44,754 bases of DNA from Actinotignum schaalii. GTDB taxonomy: Bacteria > Actinomycetota > Actinomycetes > Actinomycetales > Actinomycetaceae. The stretch is taken from positions 1 through 44,754 of the forward strand of contig NZ_JARBHJ010000020.1 of NCBI RefSeq assembly GCF_028864145.1, in the 5' to 3' direction. The notes under the pieces were generated by a model that saw nothing but the letters and a program-made list of their open reading frames with translations, made no database searches and was not told the origin of the DNA. The position numbers and the translations under genes were made by a program. Shown one piece after another: positions 7,576-15,919 of this stretch. Numbering within the stretch: the first letter of the stretch is position 1; the number at the start of each line of letters is the position of its first letter.

Positions 7576-10500
7576 GTGACAGGTTTTAACTGGCGCCGCC
7601 TGGGCGGATTATCCGTCACGGCTGCGCTCGCCTTAAGCGTACTCACTACTCCGGCGCTCGCTGCGGATCAGCCAGCGCCGTCGAATCCCGCCGGCGCTTT
7701 CGCCGGTCTCTTCTCTCCCGATAACCCCGAACTGGCTGCCTTCCAGGATTTGCAGGGCTCCACTGAACGGGTGCGGGTTATTGTGCTCCTCAAGGACCGG
7801 TCGCGCCTGGGCAGCGATGCCGGTGAGGCGCAGAGCCTGGCCACACAGGACGACCTGGTGGCACAGTGGTCGGAGAAGTACGGTCTGCAGCTTGAGCGCC
7901 AGTTCGGCTACCTCGTCAATGGTTTCGCCGCGACGATGCCGGCGGATAAGATGGCGGCTCTGGAAGCGGAAGCCGCGGTGGCCTCGGTCAAGCGTGAGCG
8001 CGTCTACCAGACGACGAACGTTGCCGCGACCGAGCGTGCGGCCGATATTTCCCGCGCCGTCGCCCAGAGCGCGCTCGCTCAGAACGCGGCTGCCACGGGT
8101 TCCCTCGCACAGGGCACCCTCGCAACGCAGCCGCAGGAAAATGTGCCCCTCGAAGATGCCTCGCGCGATATGCAGGGTGCACCCGCGGCCCTGGCTGATG
8201 CCGGCGCGGATGGCACCGGTATGGTTATTGCGATTGTGGACACGGGTATCGACCCGACTCACCGCGATATGCGCATCGACAATTGCGATACCGCGAAGAT
8301 TAAGAATATTAACACCGCTGCGAACCCCGCTTTCACGTGTAAGGTTCCCAACGGTTACAACTACGCCGATGATAATTTCGAGATCGTCGATACCACTTCG
8401 TCCATGCACGGTATGCACGTGGCCGGTATTGCCGCGGCGAATGGCTTGGATGAAGGGCAAACCTTTGCGACCGCCGGTCGGGTGGAAGGTATGGCCCCCA
8501 ATGCCCAGCTGCTGGCGATGAAGGTCTTCTCCAATGACCCGGCGCGTTCACGCGGCGCGGCCGACGGCGATATTATTGCCGCCATTGAAGATTCCGTGAA
8601 GCTGGGTGCCGACGTTATTAACCTCTCGCTGGGCTCCGATAACGGTTTTGGATACTCCAACGGTGCGGGCCTGGCTATTGAAGAAGCCCGAGCCAAGGGC
8701 GTGCTTGCGGTGATTTCCGCCGGTAACTCCGGGCTCAACTTCTCGCCGAGCGGTACCGAAGACGATATGTTTGGTAAATGGGACGACGGCGTGATCGGCT
8801 CGCCTTCGGCTCATGATGCCACGCTTTCGGTTGCCTCGATTGACAATAATTTTGAAACTCGCTCGGTCGCTCGTGTGACCGTGAACGGCGCATCCGAAGA
8901 TCTCTTCTACGAACTTGCCACCGGCAAGCCGGATAATGTGGCCCGCGAAGCGGTGGCCGCCGGAACCGGTAAGCCGGAAGAATTCCCGGAAGGTACCGCC
9001 GGTAAATACGCTCTGATTGAGCGCGGCGGCATCACCTTCGGGGAGAAATTCGGTAATGCGCAAAAGGCCGGTGCGGCCGGTGTGATTATCTACAACCACG
9101 AAGCCGGCGGGGATTCCATGATCTCCATGGGCGGTATTGACGAATACACCTTCCCCGGTGGCGTGATGTTCCGCTCCGACGCGCTGCGCCTCGTGGAGGC
9201 GATCAAGGCCGGCACCCCGGTCACTATCGCCCTCACGGATGAAGCCCGGACCACGCCCTCGGCCACGGCCGGTGCTCCCTCCAGCTTCACCTCCTGGGGC
9301 CCGACCTCCAACCTGGACTTCAAGCCGAATATTTCGGGTGTGGGCGGTAACGTCTACTCCACGCTGAATTCCAATACCTACGGCTCGATGTCCGGTACCT
9401 CCATGGCCGCCCCGAACGTGGCCGGTTCCATGGCCAGCGTGCTTCAGGTTCTCGGGGAGCGCTTCCCGGATATGTCCCGGGCGGATCGCCTCAGCCTGGC
9501 GGAAACGCTGCTCATGAACACCGCGGAGATTCCGCGGCACGACGGTGTTCCTTACGCCCCGCGCCAGATCGGCGCCGGTTTGGTGCGCGTGGATCACGCT
9601 CTGGCCTCCCAGGTGCACGCCCGCGTGGACGGCGCTAATTCGGTGGCTCTGGGCCAGGTGAACGGGCCGGTGTCCTTCACCGTGACCCTCACCAATCACG
9701 GCGATAAGGAAGCGGCTTACGCGATTCCGCGTCAGGAAGTCGTCAACGAAACGAATAACGCTAACGACATCACCTCCACTTTCATTTCCAAGGAAACGCT
9801 GACGGCGGACCGTAAGGTCCTCACCGTGGCGCCCGGGGAAACCACCCAGGTCACCTTCACGCTCACCCCGAGCAAGGGTAACCACTTCGTGGAAGGCTGG
9901 GCGGTGCTCGCCGGCGTGCAGGATACTCCGGATATTAAGGTGCCCTACCTTGGCTTCGCCGGGGACTGGAACGCCGAACCCATTTTCGTGGCACCGGGTC
10001 AGACCTGGGGTGAGGGAAATACCTCCACCTCCCAGCTGACCACCACGCTCTTCGGGATGACCCTCCCCATGAAGAACAATATCTTCGGGGAATTCTGGCT
10101 CTCGCCGAATAAGGACAATAGCGCTGATACGGTTGTCCCGAATTTGACGCAACTGCGTAACGCGGAAGAAGCCCAGTTCGAAATCTACGATGCGGCCGGC
10201 AAGCTCGTAACGCGCGTGGGTGAGGAACAGGAACTCTCTCGCCAGATCGCGGGTACTGCCCTCGGCACGAAGAATATTGCGCAGCCCTACCGCAGCCACG
10301 CTTTCAATGGCACGGTGTGGGATGCGGCCAGCGCGAGCTTCAAGGCGATTCCGGATGGGCGCTACACCTACCGCGTCAAGGCGCGCCTGGGTGATCGTTT
10401 CGACTGGCAGACCCTCGATATGCCCTTCGGCGTGGATACCGTTGCCCCCGAAGTTTCCGTGGGTGAACCCTTCGAGCGTGATGGACAGAAGATCCTGCCC

Positions 10501-13491
10501 TTCACCGTGACCGAAACCGGCTCGGGGATTTTCTCCTCGCCGATTGTGGAAACGGATAAGGGCGGCCAGATCAAGCCGGTCACCAAGAATTCCGATTCTT
10601 CCTTCGAAGTGGTGCTTCCCGAGGGCGTTTCCTACGTTGTGGTCACCGTGGGCGACCTGGGTATGAATACCACCATGGTCACCAAGGTGCTGGGCGCGAA
10701 TGCCATTGAGATCCCGAACCTGAAGAAGTACAACACCGAGGTCTTCACCCCGAATCACAGCCTTGTCAAGGATGGCAAGCTGACCGTCTTCGGCCTGGCT
10801 TCCGATGCGGTGGCCCGCGTGAGCGTGGCCGGTGCGGATGCGGAGCTCAGTGGGGGACTCTTCGGTGCCCAGGTTGCGCTGACCGAAGGCACCCAGAATA
10901 TCCCCGTGGTTGCCTACGGTGATAACGGCCGCGAAATCACCCGCACGGTGCTGACCGTCACCTACGATTCGGTGGCCCCGAGCGTGGCGATTACCTCCCT
11001 CAATGCCGGCGGCAAGCAGCCGGTGGCCGAGGACGGTTCCGTCACGATCACCGGTAATGTGCGTGATGAGCGCGCCGGCGCTACCCTCACTGTCAAGATC
11101 AACGGCAAGGCCGTTGAGGTGGATGCCACCGGTGGCTTCACCACTACCTTCACCCCGGAAGCTGATGCCGTCAGCGCCACCGTGGTGGCCTCCGATGGCG
11201 GAAATACCACCACCGAAACGGTCACCTACGAAGGCCGGGAGGTCGTGGCGGAAGATACGTCGTCGTACCAAGCACCTACCTTCACGAATGTGCAATGCTT
11301 CGGCACCACCTGCCTACCGGATATGTCCACCGCGGAAAAGACGGCGGACGGCAAGCTGGTGCTGCGCGGTAAGGCGCAGGGCGTCTCCGCCTTTGTGCTT
11401 CAGCCGCGCGTGACCGTGAACGAGGCCGGCGACTACGTTGTTCCGGAAGCGATTAACGTGAACGTGCAGGCCGATGGCACCTTCGAAGCCGCGGTGCCGG
11501 TGACCACCGGTATTAACGCCTTCCACATGAAGGTGACCGATACCGCGGGCAAGGTTCGTATGGATACCATCCTGCGTGTCTTCTGGGATACCGGGTACCC
11601 CAAGGTGTCCTTCACGGAACCGACCCTGTATAACGGCGTGCTCTACGCGAATTCGGATGAGGTCACCTTCGCGGGTACCGCCTCCGATGATGCTTGGGGT
11701 TACGAACTGAAGATCAACGGCTCGGTGGTGCGCAGCATTATCGACCACACCGTGGGCGGCACCAAGACCAATACCCGCAGCTTCAACCAGGCATTCCCGG
11801 TTGCGGACGGCGATACGGTCCTCGTGCAATTCGGTGACGGAATGGGCAATACCCTGCTCAACACCATCCCCGTGGTGGTGGATAAGGACGGCCCGGCGGT
11901 GAGCATCAACGGCACGGACGGCGCGGTTATTCGCGACGGCGCTGCCATTGCCACCAGCGTGACCGACCCCAACCTCAAGGCCGCGCGCGTGCTCCTCAAC
12001 GGGGACGTGCTCAGCGAGCAGAGCACCGATGCGAGCCTGCTCGGCCAGAGCGTTGAGGACAGCCTCGTGGACGTTAAGACCTACTTCGGTGGCGGAAACG
12101 ACGCGGGTGCGAACGGTGCGGATGCCGCGAAGGCCGTGCAGGTTGATGCTAACGGTGTGGCGGATAAGAACGACGCCGCACGCGTGGTTGCGGGCGTGAA
12201 GGACGCGGCCGGGCTTATGGCTGAGGCCGATGCTCCGGTTGCCGACGACGCAGCGGCCGGCGATACCGCCGGTGAGGCTGCGACCGCTCTCAACTACACC
12301 GTGGAAACCGCCGCGCTGCCGGCCGGTACCTACACCCTCACGGTGGAAGGCACCGACCTGGCCGGTAATTCCACCGCGCAGTCCATCTCCTTCACGAAGG
12401 ACAGCCTGCCCGTGATCGAGGGTCCGGACACCGTGGAACTCACGGCGCCCGCCGGCGCTCTTGACCGGCAAGCACTGGCCGCCGAGGTACTCGCCAAGTA
12501 CACGGTGAAGGACGACGGCGCAGCCGGGGCTGCGGGCGATACCGCTCTCACCCTGGCACCGGGCACGGTGCTCAACCCGGGCGAGAATACGGTGACCCTC
12601 ATTGCCACCGATGCTGCCGGGGCTGCCGTCACCAAGAGTGTCACGGTTACGGTGACTCAGGAGAGCGCTCCGGCGCCGTCTCCCACTCCGGGTGAGCCGG
12701 GCACGCCGGGTACCCCGGAGCCGACGCCTGCGCCGAACCCGACCCCTGCGCCGAACCCGACGCCGGGTACGCCCGGCACGCCGGCCCCCGAACCGGGCAA
12801 GCCGAGTGATACCGGGAACGTGTTCTACCTGTCCAATGATTGGGTCTCCACGGTTGCCCAGCAGGTCTTCTCCTACGGGCGAGCCGCAGATCAGGTCCTC
12901 ATCGGTGACTGGGATGGTGACGGCAAGGAAACCTTGGCAGTGCGCCGCGGTAACCAGATCTTCATCCAGAACAGCCTCACCGGAGGCGTGGCCGATGAAG
13001 TGATTTCCTTCGGGCGCGCCGATGACACCATCGTGGTCGGTGACTGGGATGGGGATGGCAAGGATACCTTCGCGGTGCGCCGTGGCAACCAGGTATTCGT
13101 CCTCAACTCGATCCGTTCCGGGGATGCCGACCAGGTATTCAGCTTCGGCCGCGAGGCCGACGTGCTGCTGGCCGGTGATTTCGATGGGGATGGCAAGGAT
13201 ACCTTCGCGGTGCAGCGTGGGAATGTGTTCTTCGTGAATAACACCCTCACGGGCGGCAAGGCGGAAACGTCCTTCTCCTACGGCAAGGCCGGTGACCAGA
13301 TCTTTGTTGGTGACTGGGATGGTGACGGTAAGGATACCTTCGCGGTACGCCGCGGCAACCAGGTGTTTGTGGCGAACTCGCTCAAGAGCGGGAACGCTGA
13401 TATCACCCTCTACTATGGCCGGGCTGGTGACCAGATGCTGGTTGGTGACTGGGACGGGGATGGTGTTGATACCCCCATCGTCCGCCGCTAA
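7576..13491 (+). CDS. secreted subtilisin-like (S8) protease with PA domain and C-terminal FG-GAP-like repeats
   Basis: A 1971-residue exported serine protease. A signal peptide ends near ALA-AD (about residue 29). An inhibitor_I9-like propeptide covers about 50-150, then the catalytic domain with Asp222 (VDTGID), His281 (HGMHVAG) and Ser609 (GTSMAAP). A PA domain (about 440-540) is inserted between His and Ser. Several Fn3/Ig-like beta modules with DTVAPEVS-type openings follow. A Pro/Thr/Gly linker (about 1695-1745) leads to five repeats of exactly 45 residues built around GDWDGDGKDTFAVRRGN, with Ca-binding-type DxDxD. No LPXTG or membrane anchor is present, so the repeats may hold it at the surface. 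The layout resembles lactocepin/C5a peptidase-type surface proteases. GTG 7576 follows a strong AGGAGAAGG site. Likely role: digestion of host or environmental protein, inferred. Confidence 0.93.
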   Translation: MTGFNWRRLGGLSVTAALALSVLTTPALAADQPAPSNPAGAFAGLFSPDNPELAAFQDLQGSTERVRVIVLLKDRSRLGSDAGEAQSLATQDDLVAQWSEKYGLQLERQFGYLVNGFAATMPADKMAALEAEAAVASVKRERVYQTTNVAATERAADISRAVAQSALAQNAAATGSLAQGTLATQPQENVPLEDASRDMQGAPAALADAGADGTGMVIAIVDTGIDPTHRDMRIDNCDTAKIKNINTAANPAFTCKVPNGYNYADDNFEIVDTTSSMHGMHVAGIAAANGLDEGQTFATAGRVEGMAPNAQLLAMKVFSNDPARSRGAADGDIIAAIEDSVKLGADVINLSLGSDNGFGYSNGAGLAIEEARAKGVLAVISAGNSGLNFSPSGTEDDMFGKWDDGVIGSPSAHDATLSVASIDNNFETRSVARVTVNGASEDLFYELATGKPDNVAREAVAAGTGKPEEFPEGTAGKYALIERGGITFGEKFGNAQKAGAAGVIIYNHEAGGDSMISMGGIDEYTFPGGVMFRSDALRLVEAIKAGTPVTIALTDEARTTPSATAGAPSSFTSWGPTSNLDFKPNISGVGGNVYSTLNSNTYGSMSGTSMAAPNVAGSMASVLQVLGERFPDMSRADRLSLAETLLMNTAEIPRHDGVPYAPRQIGAGLVRVDHALASQVHARVDGANSVALGQVNGPVSFTVTLTNHGDKEAAYAIPRQEVVNETNNANDITSTFISKETLTADRKVLTVAPGETTQVTFTLTPSKGNHFVEGWAVLAGVQDTPDIKVPYLGFAGDWNAEPIFVAPGQTWGEGNTSTSQLTTTLFGMTLPMKNNIFGEFWLSPNKDNSADTVVPNLTQLRNAEEAQFEIYDAAGKLVTRVGEEQELSRQIAGTALGTKNIAQPYRSHAFNGTVWDAASASFKAIPDGRYTYRVKARLGDRFDWQTLDMPFGVDTVAPEVSVGEPFERDGQKILPFTVTETGSGIFSSPIVETDKGGQIKPVTKNSDSSFEVVLPEGVSYVVVTVGDLGMNTTMVTKVLGANAIEIPNLKKYNTEVFTPNHSLVKDGKLTVFGLASDAVARVSVAGADAELSGGLFGAQVALTEGTQNIPVVAYGDNGREITRTVLTVTYDSVAPSVAITSLNAGGKQPVAEDGSVTITGNVRDERAGATLTVKINGKAVEVDATGGFTTTFTPEADAVSATVVASDGGNTTTETVTYEGREVVAEDTSSYQAPTFTNVQCFGTTCLPDMSTAEKTADGKLVLRGKAQGVSAFVLQPRVTVNEAGDYVVPEAINVNVQADGTFEAAVPVTTGINAFHMKVTDTAGKVRMDTILRVFWDTGYPKVSFTEPTLYNGVLYANSDEVTFAGTASDDAWGYELKINGSVVRSIIDHTVGGTKTNTRSFNQAFPVADGDTVLVQFGDGMGNTLLNTIPVVVDKDGPAVSINGTDGAVIRDGAAIATSVTDPNLKAARVLLNGDVLSEQSTDASLLGQSVEDSLVDVKTYFGGGNDAGANGADAAKAVQVDANGVADKNDAARVVAGVKDAAGLMAEADAPVADDAAAGDTAGEAATALNYTVETAALPAGTYTLTVEGTDLAGNSTAQSISFTKDSLPVIEGPDTVELTAPAGALDRQALAAEVLAKYTVKDDGAAGAAGDTALTLAPGTVLNPGENTVTLIATDAAGAAVTKSVTVTVTQESAPAPSPTPGEPGTPGTPEPTPAPNPTPAPNPTPGTPGTPAPEPGKPSDTGNVFYLSNDWVSTVAQQVFSYGRAADQVLIGDWDGDGKETLAVRRGNQIFIQNSLTGGVADEVISFGRADDTIVVGDWDGDGKDTFAVRRGNQVFVLNSIRSGDADQVFSFGREADVLLAGDFDGDGKDTFAVQRGNVFFVNNTLTGGKAETSFSYGKAGDQIFVGDWDGDGKDTFAVRRGNQVFVANSLKSGNADITLYYGRAGDQMLVGDWDGDGVDTPIVRR
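12904..13488 (+). repeat. five 135-base in-frame repeats encoding DWDGDG motifs
   Basis: The codons for the GDWDGDG/GDFDGDG motif begin at 12904, 13039, 13174, 13309 and 13444, an exact 135-base period. Each unit encodes about FSYGRAGDQ-x5-GDWDGDGKDTFAVRRGN-x-FV-x-NSL. The third copy has Phe for Trp and Gln for the first Arg; the fifth ends in VDTPIVRR. The units look like FG-GAP/VCBS-type propeller blades with calcium sites. Confidence 0.9.
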
Positions 13492-13503
13492 TAACTAGCG
13501 CCC

Positions 13504-13535
13504 GCGGGATGCTGGCCCACCGGCCAGTATCCCGC
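13504..13535 (+). terminator. first hairpin after protease gene
   Basis: GCGGGATGCTGGCC (13504-13517) pairs with GGCCAGTATCCCGC (13522-13535); the only non-Watson-Crick position is a G-U wobble. The loop is 4 bases. It sits 12 bases after the protease stop and no U-run follows. Confidence 0.6.
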
Positions 13536-13548
13536 CCAGGGTAAAGGG

Positions 13549-13587
13549 AAGGGGAGGCCCCGGATTTTCCGGGCGCCTCCCCTTTTC
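13549..13587. terminator. intrinsic terminator between convergent genes
   Basis: A GC-rich stem (AAGGGGAGGC-CCCGGA against TCCGGG-CGCCTCCCCTT) with a TTTT loop, followed on the plus strand by TTTTCTTA and flanked by A-rich sequence on the left. It can end the protease transcript and, in the reverse direction, the hydrolase transcript. Confidence 0.8.
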
Positions 13588-13598
13588 TTATGCTGCCT

Positions 13599-14684
13599 TT
13601 AGCGCGCCCGCCGCACTTGCCGCTGGCAGAACTCGCGAATTTCCGCGAATCCGGCTTCGCGCACCGGCGCCCGGGAGAGCAGTACGTCATGCACGGCATG
13701 ATCCAATTTCAGGATATGCACATCGCTGGCAATTTCCGCGGCCCGCGCCCACATTTGCTCGACATCCAAAACGGTATCGGCCCCGCGCAGTTCCTCGCTC
13801 CACGCGATGGCCACGATACTGCGCGCCGCGGTGAGCATGAGCACCGGCAGCCGCAGCCGCACATTCCGCGCTACGTACCGCTGCGCCCGGATAACCGCGT
13901 GCAGCCAGCCGCCGCGAATCGGCGCGGGATCCGGGCGCATATCCCAGGCCGGCGTCCACCCGGTGGTCCAAAACGGATCGCTGGTGCCTTCCGGCGCCCC
14001 GGTCACCCGCGTCATTCCTTCCGGGCGCCACGCGTCGAGCACCATCCTGTAAAAGCCCGGGTCGTGTACGGGCAGCGGTTTTTTCGGTGCGGTGCGCGCC
14101 GCCAGCTCAGCCACAGGTACGACGACGGCGCTCCCGGCCGCTCCCACCTGCAAATCCAACCACGGTGAATTAAGCACCAGGCCAGCCAGATCTTTCCCGC
14201 GGCGGGAGCCGGCGTAGAGGGTGGCGGTGAGGCCACCGGTGGAATGCCCGTACAGGATGGTGGGGAGTTGGGCTGCGGCAGGGCCGAAGCGAGCCGGGAG
14301 GTCTGTGCGCATGGCGGCCAGGGCCGCATCGATATCGGCAAAATACACCCGCATGCTGTCCGTGTAGCCGTAGCTTTGCCGCTGCGGATCCCAGGAGCGG
14401 CCATATTTACGCAGGTCGATTGCGTAGAAAGCCCCGCCGGCAGCTGTCACCGCTTCGGCAAGGGCCCACTGGTAGAACATGTCATTCCAGCCGTGAATGG
14501 CGAGGAAAGCGAAGCTCGGGGTAGGCGCGCCCGCGGGTGGCAGTGCGCGGATAAGGGTGGCGACGACGGCACCTTCGTCGTCGTCGGGAAGAGGAAGGGT
14601 GAGGCGTTCGTAACCGGCGCCGAGGAGGTCGGGTTCCCACGCGAGCGCGGGGTGGTGGGGTGCGGCGGCTCGAGTCACGTTCAT
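13599..14684 (-). CDS. alpha/beta hydrolase, serine aminopeptidase S33/lysophospholipase-like
   Basis: A 361-residue cytosolic hydrolase with an alpha/beta fold. The oxyanion-type HGWND lies near residue 64, the nucleophile elbow GHSTGG at 146-151 places the catalytic Ser at 148, and the C-terminal HAVHD (329-333) supplies the likely catalytic His. The sequence AIDLRKYGRSW resembles the monoglyceride lipase/lysophospholipase (Hydrolase_4) group. Substrate unknown. AAAGG directly abuts the ATG at 14684, while a GTG two codons further (14678) has ideal 6-base spacing, so translation may really begin there. It follows the four-helix membrane protein gene by about 20 bases and probably shares its transcript, ending at the 13549-13587 terminator. 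Confidence 0.85.
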   Translation of the reverse strand: MNVTRAAAPHHPALAWEPDLLGAGYERLTLPLPDDDEGAVVATLIRALPPAGAPTPSFAFLAIHGWNDMFYQWALAEAVTAAGGAFYAIDLRKYGRSWDPQRQSYGYTDSMRVYFADIDAALAAMRTDLPARFGPAAAQLPTILYGHSTGGLTATLYAGSRRGKDLAGLVLNSPWLDLQVGAAGSAVVVPVAELAARTAPKKPLPVHDPGFYRMVLDAWRPEGMTRVTGAPEGTSDPFWTTGWTPAWDMRPDPAPIRGGWLHAVIRAQRYVARNVRLRLPVLMLTAARSIVAIAWSEELRGADTVLDVEQMWARAAEIASDVHILKLDHAVHDVLLSRAPVREAGFAEIREFCQRQVRRAR

Positions 14685-14705
14685 CCTTTCGGCTTTTCCT
14701 CGATT

Positions 14706-15161
14706 TTACCGCCCGCGTGGTGTTCTTCGGGTCTTTCGCAAGGTCAGGATCGCGGTCACCAGCGTGACCAGGAGGAATGGTGCTAGGGCAATAGCTGTTT
14801 CCGGGATCGTATTGACGCTGCGGTAGAACACCGGGAAATCGGTATAGCCGCGCAGCGTATCCATCCATTCCGGTCCCCACCGGAAAATCACGAAGCCCGA
14901 GATTCCAAGAATCATACATCCGATTGCGCCGAGTGCTTTCTTTGCCGTGGATGTTTGTGGCATCGTCGCCCACAGCGCCGAGGCGAGCAGCGGAAGCAGG
15001 AGGAATCCTCCGAAGAAAACCAGGGCGATCAGATCGGACCGCGTTGAAGGGTATTCATCGGCAACCTTGGGCCAGTAAAGCTGGGAGGCGTAGAGAATTG
15101 TCCCGATAACGATCGCGATTCCGATGAGGATAATAATCGCGAGAACACGGTTGAGTTTCAT
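14706..15161 (-). CDS. hypothetical membrane protein with four helices
   Basis: A 151-residue protein that I do not recognise. Four hydrophobic helices are visible, at about residues 6-25 (VLAIIILIGIAIVIGTIL), 44-65, 79-98 and 123-143, with a basic C-terminal tail (RKTRRTPRGR). The extracytoplasmic loops contain several aromatic residues (YWPKVADEYPS; WGPEWMDTLRGYTDFPVFYRS). GGAG precedes ATG 15161; the longer open frame upstream is basic, Pro/His-rich and discarded. It sits between the peptide-exporter operon and the hydrolase on the same strand, behind a near-perfect palindrome at a likely promoter. A small multi-helix protein next to a bacteriocin-like exporter could be an immunity protein, but this is only a positional inference. 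Confidence 0.75.
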   Translation of the reverse strand: MKLNRVLAIIILIGIAIVIGTILYASQLYWPKVADEYPSTRSDLIALVFFGGFLLLPLLASALWATMPQTSTAKKALGAIGCMILGISGFVIFRWGPEWMDTLRGYTDFPVFYRSVNTIPETAIALAPFLLVTLVTAILTLRKTRRTPRGR

Positions 15162-15188
15162 GATTCTCCGCAATCTCGAGGAAAGTGA

Positions 15189-15208
15189 TGAGAACTCCGG
15201 TGTTCTCA
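15189..15208. promoter_or_regulatory. near-perfect 20-bp palindrome, probable operator
   Basis: TGAGAAC-TCCGGT-GTTCTCA reads the same on both strands except for one mismatched pair. It lies 28 bases upstream of ATG 15161 (minus strand). A minus-strand -10 candidate TAGGTT occupies 15219-15214, placing the start of transcription at the palindrome edge, where a bound repressor would block initiation. It could instead form a leader hairpin, or weakly terminate the ABC operon, but no U-run follows. Confidence 0.55.
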
Positions 15209-15229
15209 GAGACAACCTATCACGCCCGA

Positions 15230-15919
15230 TTACCCCGCGGCAGCGGTAGCACGTGCCTCCTTTAGCTCGGCGTTCGGCGGGAGGATCGGCTGGAGGGTGA
15301 GGGTGCGGTCGGTGCGGGCGGCGATGCTCGGGTCGTGGGTGACAAGTAGCAGGGCGCAATCGCGTTCGCGCACGGTATCGAGGATGAGGCTGAGGACCTC
15401 GTCGCGCAGCTCAGTATCCAGCGCTCCAGTCGGTTCATCAGCCACCAGCAGGCGCGGGTGATTAATGAGCGCCCGGGCCAGCGCTACTCGCTGGCGTTCT
15501 CCGCCGGAGAGGTTTTCAGCCATCGTTTGGGGAAGGACACCTAGGGTGCCAAGGAGCTCGCTGGCCTCGGTGGCGACGTCGCCATCATGACGGTTCCACA
15601 GCAGGCGCGGAAGCATCACGTTATCGAGGGCGGTGTATCCGGCCATGAGTTCGCCGTGCTGGAAAACGGTGCCGATGGTTGTGGAACGCAGGCGCGCGAG
15701 GCGGTTGAAGGGGAGGCGGTGAATATTGGTGTCGGTCACCTCGATGGTGCCGGAGATGGGTTTATGCATCCCCAGAATCGTGGTGAGGAGGGTTGTTTTC
15801 CCCACACCGGAGCGGCCCATAACGGTGAGGGTGTCCCCGCCGTTGAGGGTGAAAGTGATGGGGCTGAACAGCGGGTGGGTGTAGCCGCAGACGAGGTTGT
15901 CACAGTGCAGAATACTCAT
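15230..15919 (-). CDS. ABC transporter ATP-binding protein, bacteriocin-export-like
   Basis: A 229-residue ATPase with Walker A GRSGVGKTT (35-43), Q-loop VFQHGEL, signature LSGGE (137-141), Walker B LLVADEPTGALD (from 157) and switch THD (His195). The DEPTGALD form places it in the MacB/LolD group, which includes the ATPases paired with lactococcin 972-type integral membrane proteins. It begins inside the 3' end of the permease gene (20-base overlap), with GAAAGG before the ATG, so it is translationally coupled. It has no adaptor subunit beside it, unlike the other two exporters in this window. A 12-residue Ala/Glu-rich tail closes the protein. Partner: the 697-residue permease; the substrate is probably the small secreted peptide at 18018-18350 (inferred). 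Confidence 0.9.
   Translation of the reverse strand: MSILHCDNLVCGYTHPLFSPITFTLNGGDTLTVMGRSGVGKTTLLTTILGMHKPISGTIEVTDTNIHRLPFNRLARLRSTTIGTVFQHGELMAGYTALDNVMLPRLLWNRHDGDVATEASELLGTLGVLPQTMAENLSGGERQRVALARALINHPRLLVADEPTGALDTELRDEVLSLILDTVRERDCALLLVTHDPSIAARTDRTLTLQPILPPNAELKEARATAAAG

Noticed and set aside
8548-11295. 915-residue open frame antisense to the protease gene
   Set aside because: It is a mirror of the high-GC codon pattern of the sense gene, has no ribosome-binding site or recognisable domain, and the sense frame holds a full S8 protease.
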